Source of the DNA: an uncultured Cellvibrionales bacterium
GTDB lineage: Bacteria > Pseudomonadota > Gammaproteobacteria > Pseudomonadales > Porticoccaceae
Length of the DNA: 64,000 nt
Direction of reading: 5' to 3'
NCBI GenBank assembly: GCA_913031145.1
Contig: CAJWCO010000002.1
Coordinates: forward strand, 38,648 to 102,647
Notes under the pieces: model-generated
Told to the model about the DNA's origin: nothing
Databases searched by the model: none
Seen by the model: only the letters and a program-made list of their open reading frames with translations
In this document: one piece after another, positions 40,199 to 48,171 of the stretch
Layout: every line of letters starts with the position of its first letter
Numbering within the stretch: position 1 is the stretch's first letter
Translations under genes and position numbers: made by a program

Positions 40199-42379
40199 TT
40201 ATCGGCTACCGAAGTATTTAGTGACCTCTACGCCGACCTGCCTAGGCATGTTCCATGTTCCTTGACGGCCATACGTTGTTTGCAGTGCATACATTCCGGT
40301 AACGTGGGCTTCGTCCGTCAGGTTACTAACGAAGAAGCGCGCCGCGTAGTCTTCATCAGCACTTTGCCAATTGGCATTGAAATTAACAATGGTGTAACCC
40401 GCTTGAGAATCGTCCATGTTACCGAACTCCCTGAAGTAAACCCGTGAACGATAGGCCGCATCTAGGCTAAGCGCCAATTTAGCACCTGAACTCAGCGCAG
40501 TATCATAGGTAATACCTAAAATTAGATTCGTCTCAGGTGCATTATTCAGAGGATTGCCAGCTATCTGAACTTTCACACCACTACCGCCAGCGACCGCTAA
40601 GTCCTCCTGCAAAAATTCACCATACTCGGTATCGAGCAACGTTAACCCGGCATTAACCATCCAATTGTCGTTAAGAGCTGAAGTCAACTCAAGCTCCATC
40701 CCAGTTACTTCAGCGTCATCTGCGTTAAAATAGTACGCTGCAAAATCCTTGACTTGCATAAGCTGGAAATCAGAATAATCGTAATGGAAGGCCGCTGCTC
40801 TTAGCGTTGTTGAACCGCCTAAAAGAGCTGCCTTATAGCCTATTTCTGAGGACTCTACGGTTTCCGGATTATACGGGGCGTTGCAATCGCCGTTATTAGC
40901 GCCACCGGCTTTAAAACCTTCAGAATAGGAAACATACATCATACTGTTGTCTGACATGTCGTACTCTGCAGAGGCTCTTATAGTCGTAGATGAGTCCTCC
41001 CATTCTTGAATGAACGGTTCGGCGCCACCACAAAAAGGGAAAAAAGTAGTAACAAAAGTACTATGTACTTTTTTCTCCGTCGTGTCGCGCACACCGAAAC
41101 CCAAGCGGATGTCTTCGGATACGGAATACGTCGCATCCGCAAACACTGCGGTCACTTCGTTTTCATAAAGAGGCCGACTATTAGTAGAGAAAGGTGCAAA
41201 TCCAAAAGCAATGTTCTCTTGGAACTGTATATCGAACAAATCAGTCCGCTCATCATCCATGTAAAAACCACCCACTATCCAGTTGAGCTTGTCAGTTTGA
41301 CCAGAGACACTAATTTCCTGAGAAAATGTCTTGTTGGTTCCCTCAGTCGATCTCATCAAAATGCCGCTACTCGTCGAATCCGCAGGCGTTTGTGCTGCAT
41401 TGCGCCAATCTTGCTGTGAGGTAATTGATTTAACGGACAAACTCTCTAGATCCCAGTTTAGCGTCAAGCTATAGATATCTAGTTCACGATCTGTATTAGT
41501 CGGCCCACGCATATATACCTTGTGTGGCTCTTCAGTAGATAAAATGGGGTCGCCCTCAGGATTATCTCTCACGCTTACTGCAGGCAAAAAAGTAGCAATA
41601 CCAAAAGCTATATCCTCTTTGATCATCGCCCAGTGGGTCCATCGCCCACTCTCCTCGCTGCTACCCAACATCAATTCTGCATTGACTGTGTCGCTCAATT
41701 CCGCGCTCACTAGCAGACGAACATTAGTTTTTTCGCCCTTCATTAAATCGTCATTGCCAGGCATTAGGTTTTCAACCCAACCCTCGCTAGCATTGAGGTG
41801 GCTTGCCGCTAAACGGACGCCAATAGTCTCAGAAATCGGGCCGCTCAGAACGATTTCAGCGGTAGTTTGGTCGAAATCTGCGTAGCCTAACTTAACGCGA
41901 CCACCGAACTCCTCTGTTGGACTCGCAGCAATAAAATTGACCGCTCCGCCAATGGCATTGCGACCATACAAAGTCCCTTGCGGTCCTCTTAGCACCTCAA
42001 CCCGGTTAAGATCCAATTGAGCGAGTTGAGAGCTCGCGTCATTGGCTTGTGTCACGCCATTGATACTGGTCACGACGCCTGGTTGCTCTAGAAAACCGCC
42101 TATGCCTCTAATTGAGATATTTCGATTATCATAAGACTCACCAAAATGTAAGCTCGGTACCGCGTACTGAATTTGCCTCACATCACTTAGACCCTTCGCT
42201 TGAAGATCTGCAGCGCTTAACGCTGTGATCGCACTTGGTGTTTCCATCACGGTTGATGTCCGCTTGAGCCCTGTAACAACGACTTCTTCAATGTCCGCAC
42301 CGTAAGCCATGGCTGACGCCAATATGGCCGAACCGCAAAACAGCGACGCAATAAAAGATTTTCTAGATGTTTTCCTCAT
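40199..42379 (-). CDS. TonB-dependent outer-membrane receptor
   Basis: Outer-membrane active transporter of 726 aa. The ATG at 42379, behind an AGGGG site, gives a signal peptide (residues 1-27, ending AMAYGA) and directly after it the TonB box EEVVVTG. The plug domain follows (SIRGIGGF, LRGPQGTLYGRNAIGGAVNF), then a 22-strand-type barrel. The sequence style is that of the large proteobacterial family near FyuA/IroN-like receptors often found with catabolic genes, so the ligand could be a hydrophobic nutrient rather than a siderophore. The C-terminus is KYFGSR, two residues longer than the common terminal aromatic. Divergent from an acyl-CoA dehydrogenase operon. Confidence 0.93.
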   Translation of the reverse strand: MRKTSRKSFIASLFCGSAILASAMAYGADIEEVVVTGLKRTSTVMETPSAITALSAADLQAKGLSDVRQIQYAVPSLHFGESYDNRNISIRGIGGFLEQPGVVTSINGVTQANDASSQLAQLDLNRVEVLRGPQGTLYGRNAIGGAVNFIAASPTEEFGGRVKLGYADFDQTTAEIVLSGPISETIGVRLAASHLNASEGWVENLMPGNDDLMKGEKTNVRLLVSAELSDTVNAELMLGSSEESGRWTHWAMIKEDIAFGIATFLPAVSVRDNPEGDPILSTEEPHKVYMRGPTNTDRELDIYSLTLNWDLESLSVKSITSQQDWRNAAQTPADSTSSGILMRSTEGTNKTFSQEISVSGQTDKLNWIVGGFYMDDERTDLFDIQFQENIAFGFAPFSTNSRPLYENEVTAVFADATYSVSEDIRLGFGVRDTTEKKVHSTFVTTFFPFCGGAEPFIQEWEDSSTTIRASAEYDMSDNSMMYVSYSEGFKAGGANNGDCNAPYNPETVESSEIGYKAALLGGSTTLRAAAFHYDYSDFQLMQVKDFAAYYFNADDAEVTGMELELTSALNDNWMVNAGLTLLDTEYGEFLQEDLAVAGGSGVKVQIAGNPLNNAPETNLILGITYDTALSSGAKLALSLDAAYRSRVYFREFGNMDDSQAGYTIVNFNANWQSADEDYAARFFVSNLTDEAHVTGMYALQTTYGRQGTWNMPRQVGVEVTKYFGSR

Positions 42380-42437
42380 AGCATGTTCCCCTGTAGATAG
42401 CAATACAGTAAGTATTTTTGGTATGGTCAATGACTTA

Positions 42438-42463
42438 ATTATAGTTACATATACACAAGTATA
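42438..42463 (-). promoter_or_regulatory. Candidate promoter and operator of the TonB receptor gene
   Basis: A perfect -10 hexamer TATAAT (minus strand, 42443-42438) lies about 60 bases before the receptor start. Just upstream is a dyad, TATAC (42450-42454) / GTATA (42459-42463) with a 4-base spacer, in the place of the promoter spacer where a repressor could act. No good -35 element is seen at 17 bases (CTGACT occurs at 19). Confidence 0.4.
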
Positions 42464-43149
42464 GTCAGCTCGATGTATCAGATGCAATAGCCTTAGGAAA
42501 AAATACCCAAAGGCCTTTCTATTTGTTGTCAAAAACCCGTAATATTTTTGCGCACAGACGCTAAACGTCGCCTCAAAAGATGTTTAATTGCAAAGCAAGG
42601 TGCAGAGTAACGAGATTTCTTTCCGCGCCGAACGGCCATCGCATGTGGCGCACGGTAAAAGACGCAGTAAAAACTGCGTCTCCATGTGAACAGCTTAACA
42701 AGACGTCAAAAAACCGCTGACTGCTGAGTCCGTTGAAGGCGCTGTAAGAACGCGATCTGAGGAACATATTGCTCACTAAACCACCTTCGCAATCTGACGT
42801 AAATGGAACTAAAACCCATTCGCTATGCAAAGGAATTCGGCTTCGGCGAACAAAAAACAGGCCAACCTGCGTGCTTTTAGATACCCATACCATACCCTGT
42901 TATCTGGCGTACTTCCCTTTCGCCTAGTATTTTTTACGCAATGAAAGAACGAGCCTACGGTCAACGTAGCCGAAACACCGCCGTAACGTATTTACGCCAA
43001 TAAAGGGGCATGCAGGCCCTCGAGATGGGTTGATTAGACGCGCTATTTTGGGGGACATTAAGTCATAACATGCTCTCTTGATGTCCGCCTCTGCGCGATA
43101 TTCTGCTATCGTGGACGGGTTCAATTCATAACATTTTCGAGATAAAAGC
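42464..43149. other. Divergent intergenic region, TonB receptor / acyl-CoA dehydrogenase pair
   Basis: About 690 bases beyond the receptor promoter with no supported gene. Minus-strand frames at 42573-42893 and 42924-43151 are open but show no recognisable sequence, and the first runs through the hairpin at 42656-42681. The promoter of the rightward operon must lie near 43100. Confidence 0.4.
42656..42681 (-). terminator. Terminator-like hairpin inside the divergent intergenic region
   Basis: AGACGCAG (42660-42667) and CTGCGTCT (42674-42681) form a perfect 8-bp stem around TAAAAA. Read on the minus strand the stem is followed by TTTT. No minus-strand gene is known to its right, so it may end a small RNA or be a remnant. 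Confidence 0.45.
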
Positions 43150-44304
43150 ATGCAAGATGATACCGCTTTTCGACAAGAAACGAGGACTTGGTTGGCCGCA
43201 AATTGTCCTGCAAGTATGCGTAGCTACATGCCCGTGGGGGAGACTTGCTCAGGTGGTCGCCATTTTCAATTTATCAGCGACGACCAAAAAGTGTGGATGC
43301 AGCGCATGGCTGAGCGCGGCTGGACAGCCCCGACGTGGCCCACCGAATATGGCGGGGGTGGGCTCACCAAACAACACGCCAAAATACTCCACGACGAACT
43401 CAATGCGATCACCGCGCGCAGCCCTCTGACGAGCATGGGCCTTTCGATGATTGGTCCTGCACTTCTTGAGTTTGGGTCCGAAGAACTCAAGCAGCAACAC
43501 TTACCCGCAATCGTCAGGGGCGACATCCGTTGGTGCCAAGGTTATAGCGAACCCAATGCAGGGTCCGACTTAGCCGGACTACAAGCAAAGGCGGAAGACC
43601 GAGGGGATCATTTTATTGTTAACGGTCAAAAAGTGTGGACAACCTATGCCGACAAGGCCGATTGGATGTTTTGTCTGGTGCGCACAGACCTCAACAGCGC
43701 CAAACATTCGGGTATCAGTCTGGTCCTCTTTGACATGACCACCCCTGGCGTGTCAGCAAGGCCCATCTTACTGATATCGGGTAGCTCGCCATTTTGTGAA
43801 ACCTTTTTGGACGACGTGCGCGTCGAAAAGAATCAAGTCGTGGGCGATATCAACGCAGGTTGGTCTATCGCAAAATATTTATTAACTCACGAGCGCGAAA
43901 TGATCGGTGGTATCGGCTCCACAACCGCACAAAAAACCGTCGGAGCGCGCGCAATTGACGCCGTTGGTTTGCGCGAGGGTCGCCTAGCCGACGAGATCTT
44001 GCGAGGGGAGGTTGCTGACTGGGAGATCGATTTTATGTCCCACCAATTAACCACCGAACGCGTTAGAGACGAGTCAACGTCGTCAAGCCTTGGCAACGCC
44101 TCCGCCATGCTCAAGCTCTATGGCACTGAGCTCAACAAACGCCGGTGCGAGTTGTTACTCGCACTCGAAGGTCTTGATGCTATGCGTTGGGATGAGTCCT
44201 CCGAAGCACGCTTGTGGCTCCGCTCCAAAGGTAACTCGATTGAGGGCGGCACCTCAGAAATTCAACTTAATATTATCGCAAAACGCATTTTAGGCTTAGG
44301 GTGA
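43150..44304 (+). CDS. Acyl-CoA dehydrogenase, catalytic subunit of a two-subunit enzyme
   Basis: A 384-aa acyl-CoA dehydrogenase with the FAD contact motif YSEPNAGSDLAGLQ, HFIVNGQKVWTTYA and a C-terminal IEGGTSEIQLNIIAKRILGL that keeps the catalytic Glu position (EGGT). It resembles the larger partners of heteromeric dehydrogenases of steroid and bile-acid side-chain degradation in actinobacteria and proteobacteria. The next gene overlaps its stop by one base (TGATG) and encodes a dehydrogenase lacking that Glu, which supports an alpha2beta2 pair. Confidence 0.88.
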   Translation: MQDDTAFRQETRTWLAANCPASMRSYMPVGETCSGGRHFQFISDDQKVWMQRMAERGWTAPTWPTEYGGGGLTKQHAKILHDELNAITARSPLTSMGLSMIGPALLEFGSEELKQQHLPAIVRGDIRWCQGYSEPNAGSDLAGLQAKAEDRGDHFIVNGQKVWTTYADKADWMFCLVRTDLNSAKHSGISLVLFDMTTPGVSARPILLISGSSPFCETFLDDVRVEKNQVVGDINAGWSIAKYLLTHEREMIGGIGSTTAQKTVGARAIDAVGLREGRLADEILRGEVADWEIDFMSHQLTTERVRDESTSSSLGNASAMLKLYGTELNKRRCELLLALEGLDAMRWDESSEARLWLRSKGNSIEGGTSEIQLNIIAKRILGLG

Positions 44305-45446
44305 TGATGAAATTAGTACTCGATAATGAAGAACGCATGGTTCGCGACTCCGCTGAGCTATTTCTTACAGACACTGCCGGCCCAAGTTTATTGCGCGAAG
44401 TGCGCGATAGTGGCAATCCGCTAGGATATGCGGAGCCTCTGTGGCAACAAATGATTGACTTAGGATGGCCGGGCATTCTCGTTCCAGAAGAGTTTGACGG
44501 ATTAGGGTTCAGCCAGGTGGCCATGGGTCAGATTATGGAACAAGCGGGTATGTCTCTGGCAAGCTCTCCATTATTTTCTACTGCTGTGCTGGGTGCTACA
44601 GCACTTACTTTCGCCGGCAATCAGCAACAAAAAACAGAGTTTCTGCCAAAAATTGCCGCTGGCGATCTAACATTCGCACTTGCTGTTGATGAAACAGCCC
44701 GACATAACGCAGATCACATCCGAACTGTTGCCAATAAGACCGACCAAGGTTATTCGCTCACTGGCTCAAAGTGTTTCGTTGTAAATGGCCAAAGCGCAGA
44801 CATGCTGATCGTTGCGGCGCGGACCTCTGGGTCAGATACAGACAAAAACGGCATCTCATTATTCATCATTGCAAGCGAATCCGCGGGTATTGAATCGGTG
44901 ACAACGTCAATGATGGACAGTCGCCCAGTTGCGACGATTCACCTAAAAAACGTTCATGCAGACGAAAGTCAACGGCTCGGGGCGCTCGACCAAGGCGGCG
45001 CCACCCTGGCGCATCTGTTGACGGTTGCCAACGTGCACTTGACTGCTGAATTGCTGGGAATCTCGGGCGAGTGTTTCAAACGTACGTTAGCTTACCTAAA
45101 AGACCGGAAGCAATTCGGTGTTGCCATCGGCTCTTTTCAGGCATTACAACACCGCGCTGCGCTTCTTTGGGTAGAGATCGAATTATGTAAATCGGGGGTC
45201 ATCAAGGCGTTACGCGCGCTTGATGCGGAAGACAAAGACGCGGCGCTACTGGCAAGCGCGATCAAAGTCAAAGCATGTAAGACCGCTGAACTGGCGACTA
45301 ATGAGGCAATTCAAATGCATGGCGGTATCGGCATGACCGATGCATTTGACGTCGGCTTTTTCATCAAACGTGCCCGTGTTGCACAAATGCTGTTCGGTGA
45401 TTGTCGCTACCATCTCAACAAATTCGCTGAGTATTCGGGCTACTAA
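44304..45446 (+). CDS. Acyl-CoA dehydrogenase-like partner subunit (catalytic Glu not seen)
   Basis: A 380-aa protein with the acyl-CoA dehydrogenase fold: LGWPGILVPEEFDGLGF, LTGSKCFVVNG, the FAD-contact Arg/Gln segment RKQFGVAIGSFQALQH and IQMHGGIGMTDAFD. Where single-subunit enzymes have a YEGT-type loop with the base, it reads MLFGDCRYH, and no AEER-type Glu is seen in the other known position. It is therefore probably the non-catalytic or FAD-binding half of a heterotetramer with the gene before it. The first ATG at 44304 or the next at 44307 may be used. Confidence 0.86.
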   Translation: MMKLVLDNEERMVRDSAELFLTDTAGPSLLREVRDSGNPLGYAEPLWQQMIDLGWPGILVPEEFDGLGFSQVAMGQIMEQAGMSLASSPLFSTAVLGATALTFAGNQQQKTEFLPKIAAGDLTFALAVDETARHNADHIRTVANKTDQGYSLTGSKCFVVNGQSADMLIVAARTSGSDTDKNGISLFIIASESAGIESVTTSMMDSRPVATIHLKNVHADESQRLGALDQGGATLAHLLTVANVHLTAELLGISGECFKRTLAYLKDRKQFGVAIGSFQALQHRAALLWVEIELCKSGVIKALRALDAEDKDAALLASAIKVKACKTAELATNEAIQMHGGIGMTDAFDVGFFIKRARVAQMLFGDCRYHLNKFAEYSGY

Positions 45447-45512
45447 ACCCATGCATTGACGCCCTGATAAAACAGCGTCCATTTGTCTTTAACTTTGGAG
45501 GATATCAAAATC

Positions 45513-46694
45513 ATGCGTGATGCGGTCATTGTGTCAACAGCCCGAACGCCTATCGGGCGTGCCTATCGCGGCGCCTTTAACAACACCGACTCCCCGACCT
45601 TGGGCGGACACGCCATTCGGCATGCGGTATCTCGAGCAGGGATCGATCCTACGATGATTGGCGATGTCTACATGGGATGCAGTATGGGGCAAGGAACTCA
45701 GGGGAAAAATGTCGCTCGCCAATGCGCGCTGGCTGCCGGCCTGCCCGTTACAACGCCCGGAATGACCATGGATCGGCAGTGTTCGTCTGGCATGATGGCC
45801 ATAGCGAGCGCCGCGAAAACAATCCAAGCCAATGAATTAGACATTGTTGTCGCCGGCGGCGTGGAATCTATCAGCTTGGTACAAAATGAAAACATGAATC
45901 TGCATCGCGCAATCTCACCGAGCTTGGTGGCTATCCATGAACATATGTACATGCCCATGATCGATACAGCGGAAGTGGTATCGAAACGCTATGGCATAAG
46001 TCGAGAAGCACAGGACCAATATGCGTTACAAAGTCAGCAACGCACTGCGGCGGCGCAGGCGAACGGAAAACTCGATAATGAAGTCGTCCCGCTGCACAGT
46101 AACGTGCTCCTTCAGAATAAAGAAACAGGTGAGGTGGGGGAGCAAGAATTTCTGCTGGAATCAGATCAGGGAAATAGGCCCGAAACGAGCCTCGAAGGGC
46201 TCACCAAGCTCAAGCCCGTCCGTGAAAATGGGGTGATCACGGCGGGTAACGCCAGTCAGCTTTCAGACGGCGCATCGGCCTGTGTGGTAATGGCAGCTGA
46301 AACCGCGCAACATCTAAATATTACCCCCCTAGGCGTTTATCGAGGTACCGCTGTTGCCGGCTGTGAGCCCGATGAAATGGGTATAGGTCCCGTGTTTGCC
46401 GTGCCGAAATTACTCAAGCTCGCCGGCTTAACACTCGACGACATCGATCTTTGGGAACTGAATGAAGCCTTTGCCGTTCAGGTCATTTACTGCCGCGATC
46501 GTCTGGGCATTCCAAATGACCGACTCAATGTCAATGGCGGCGCGGTATCCATTGGCCATCCTTACGGAATGTCCGGTGCACGAATGGTCGGTCACGCCCT
46601 AATCGAAGGGAAAAGACGCGGTGCTCGCTATGTGGTCTGCACAATGTGCGTGGGCGGCGGACAAGGTGCGGCTTCGCTCTTTGAAATTATCTGA
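45513..46694 (+). CDS. Thiolase (acetyl-CoA C-acyltransferase family)
   Basis: Cleaves 3-oxoacyl-CoA to acetyl- or propionyl-CoA and a shortened acyl-CoA. The 393-aa protein has nucleophile Cys90 in DRQCSSG, the NEAFA motif, His in [14 protein letters not shown] and the second Cys in [10 protein letters not shown], a complete type I/II thiolase site. The ATG at 45513 has a GGAGG site; the frame upstream to 45483 is not needed. It follows the two-subunit dehydrogenase on the same strand by 66 bases, so the three genes likely form one beta-oxidation operon. Confidence 0.93.
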   Translation: MRDAVIVSTARTPIGRAYRGAFNNTDSPTLGGHAIRHAVSRAGIDPTMIGDVYMGCSMGQGTQGKNVARQCALAAGLPVTTPGMTMDRQCSSGMMAIASAAKTIQANELDIVVAGGVESISLVQNENMNLHRAISPSLVAIHEHMYMPMIDTAEVVSKRYGISREAQDQYALQSQQRTAAAQANGKLDNEVVPLHSNVLLQNKETGEVGEQEFLLESDQGNRPETSLEGLTKLKPVRENGVITAGNASQLSDGASACVVMAAETAQHLNITPLGVYRGTAVAGCEPDEMGIGPVFAVPKLLKLAGLTLDDIDLWELNEAFAVQVIYCRDRLGIPNDRLNVNGGAVSIGHPYGMSGARMVGHALIEGKRRGARYVVCTMCVGGGQGAASLFEII

Positions 46695-46719
46695 AAATTC
46701 TGCCGCCAAGTCGCCGCTG

Positions 46720-46920
46720 TTAGCGGTGGTCTTGAAGGGCTTCTTTTGTTAATTCGATCAAATAGACAGCGGGGTCTTTAATAGTACCGATGGTGGACCC
46801 TGCGATTATCTCGACACCTTCCGCCTTACGGTGACGTCCATCGCCAGCCGCACCAACAAACCAAGGATTTGGGTGTAAAAAGCTCCGGACTTCGCCGTTA
46901 GCTATTATGCAACGAGCCCG
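46720..46920 (-). pseudogene. Possible remnant of a protein-coding gene, family not identified
   Basis: An open stretch of 66 codons without a start codon reads like genuine protein (NPWFVGAAGDGRHRKAEG, then IIAGSTIGTIKDPAVYLIEL) and ends at a TAA. Directly upstream in another frame is VISPAPAGTARISGLVA, which would join it after a shift of a few bases. This looks like the C-terminal end of a decayed or frameshifted gene behind the acyl-CoA dehydrogenase at 47014-48171. I could not name the family. Confidence 0.4.
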
Positions 46921-47013
46921 CTAATCCGCGCCGTTCCAGCAGGTGCAGGCGAAATCACCCGCAACCCACCCCGTGTCTAGACCCTCACTTCGCCGAGCAA
47001 AAACCGTACGCTT

Positions 47014-48171
47014 TTATCGTGCTGCACGGATTAAGTTCCGAGCGATAATCGACTGCTGAATCTGACTTGTTCCCTCATAAATTCTAAACAAGCGCACATC
47101 TCGATAGAACCTACTCACGGCATACTCTTCCATATAGCCGGCGCCTCCATGAATCTGCACGGCTCGATCGGCCACCTTGCCCACCATTTCAGTTGCAAAC
47201 AGTTTACAGCAGGACGCCTGCATCGTTGCTGGGAGGCCCGCGTCGCGTCGACGCGCCGCATCAATCACCATACACTCGGCTGCGTAACACTCAGCCTGAC
47301 TGTCGGCAATCATGCCCTGTAAAAGCTGGAATTCAGCAATCGGCTTACCAAACTGTTTGCGCTCAACTGCATAAGTCACAGAGGTATCAATCAATCGTCT
47401 GGCACACCCTACCGACAGGGCGGCGATGTGAATTCGGCCGCGATCCAGCGTCTTCATAGCCGTTTCAAAACCTTTATTGAGACGGTCGGGGCCACCAATA
47501 ATATTAGCCTGCGGAACGCGACAATCATCGAAGGTAACGTCACATACATGCGCGCCTTTTTGTCCCATTTTTTTATACGGCTCAGAAAGAACAATGCCCG
47601 GAGTGTTCGCATCGACTAAAAAAGCACTGACTCCGCGCGCACCGGGCTCGCTGGCATCTGTGCGTGCAAACACAGTGAATAATTGGGCACTGCTGGCATT
47701 GGTAGTGTAACGCTTTGTGCCGTTGAGGACATAATGATCGCCCTCCTTGACCGCCTTAGTTTTAACCGCTCCTGAATCAGACCCCACATCAGGTTCCGTC
47801 AGCGCAAACGAGCCAATCACATCGCCGCTCGCCAACAACGGCAGATAGTGATTCTTTTGCTCCTCTGTACCGTCCATCACGATACCTTGACTACCAATAC
47901 CGTTATTAGTGCCAAAAACTGATCGAAACGCAGGTGAGGTTAAACCAATCTCCATGATCACTCGACATTCTTCTTCCGTATTCAAACCCAGTCCGCCATA
48001 AGCCTGCGGGATCGTTAGACCAAATAGGCCGAGTTCACGCATTTCACTAACCACGGTTGGGGGAATACGATCTTCCTCATCGACTTGGGCCTCCAGCGGC
48101 ATCAACCGCTGCGAAACAAAGCGCCGTACTGTCGATAAAAGTTGTTCCAGTGTTTCTTGATCTAGTGCCAT
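47014..48171 (-). CDS. Acyl-CoA dehydrogenase, short/medium-chain type
   Basis: A 385-aa flavoenzyme with ALTEPDVGSDSGAV, the WT/RT-type segment NGTKRYTTNA, RKQFGKPIAEFQ and VQIHGGAGYMEEYAV. The C-terminal IYEGTSQIQQSIIAR carries the catalytic Glu in the standard position. Its ATG overlaps the stop of the upstream bifunctional gene by one base (TAATG), so it is the last gene of the eight-gene catabolic operon. Confidence 0.93.
   Translation of the reverse strand: MALDQETLEQLLSTVRRFVSQRLMPLEAQVDEEDRIPPTVVSEMRELGLFGLTIPQAYGGLGLNTEEECRVIMEIGLTSPAFRSVFGTNNGIGSQGIVMDGTEEQKNHYLPLLASGDVIGSFALTEPDVGSDSGAVKTKAVKEGDHYVLNGTKRYTTNASSAQLFTVFARTDASEPGARGVSAFLVDANTPGIVLSEPYKKMGQKGAHVCDVTFDDCRVPQANIIGGPDRLNKGFETAMKTLDRGRIHIAALSVGCARRLIDTSVTYAVERKQFGKPIAEFQLLQGMIADSQAECYAAECMVIDAARRRDAGLPATMQASCCKLFATEMVGKVADRAVQIHGGAGYMEEYAVSRFYRDVRLFRIYEGTSQIQQSIIARNLIRAAR

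Noticed and set aside
42573..42893. 106-codon minus-strand frame
   Set aside because: It runs through a terminator-like hairpin and shows no family resemblance.
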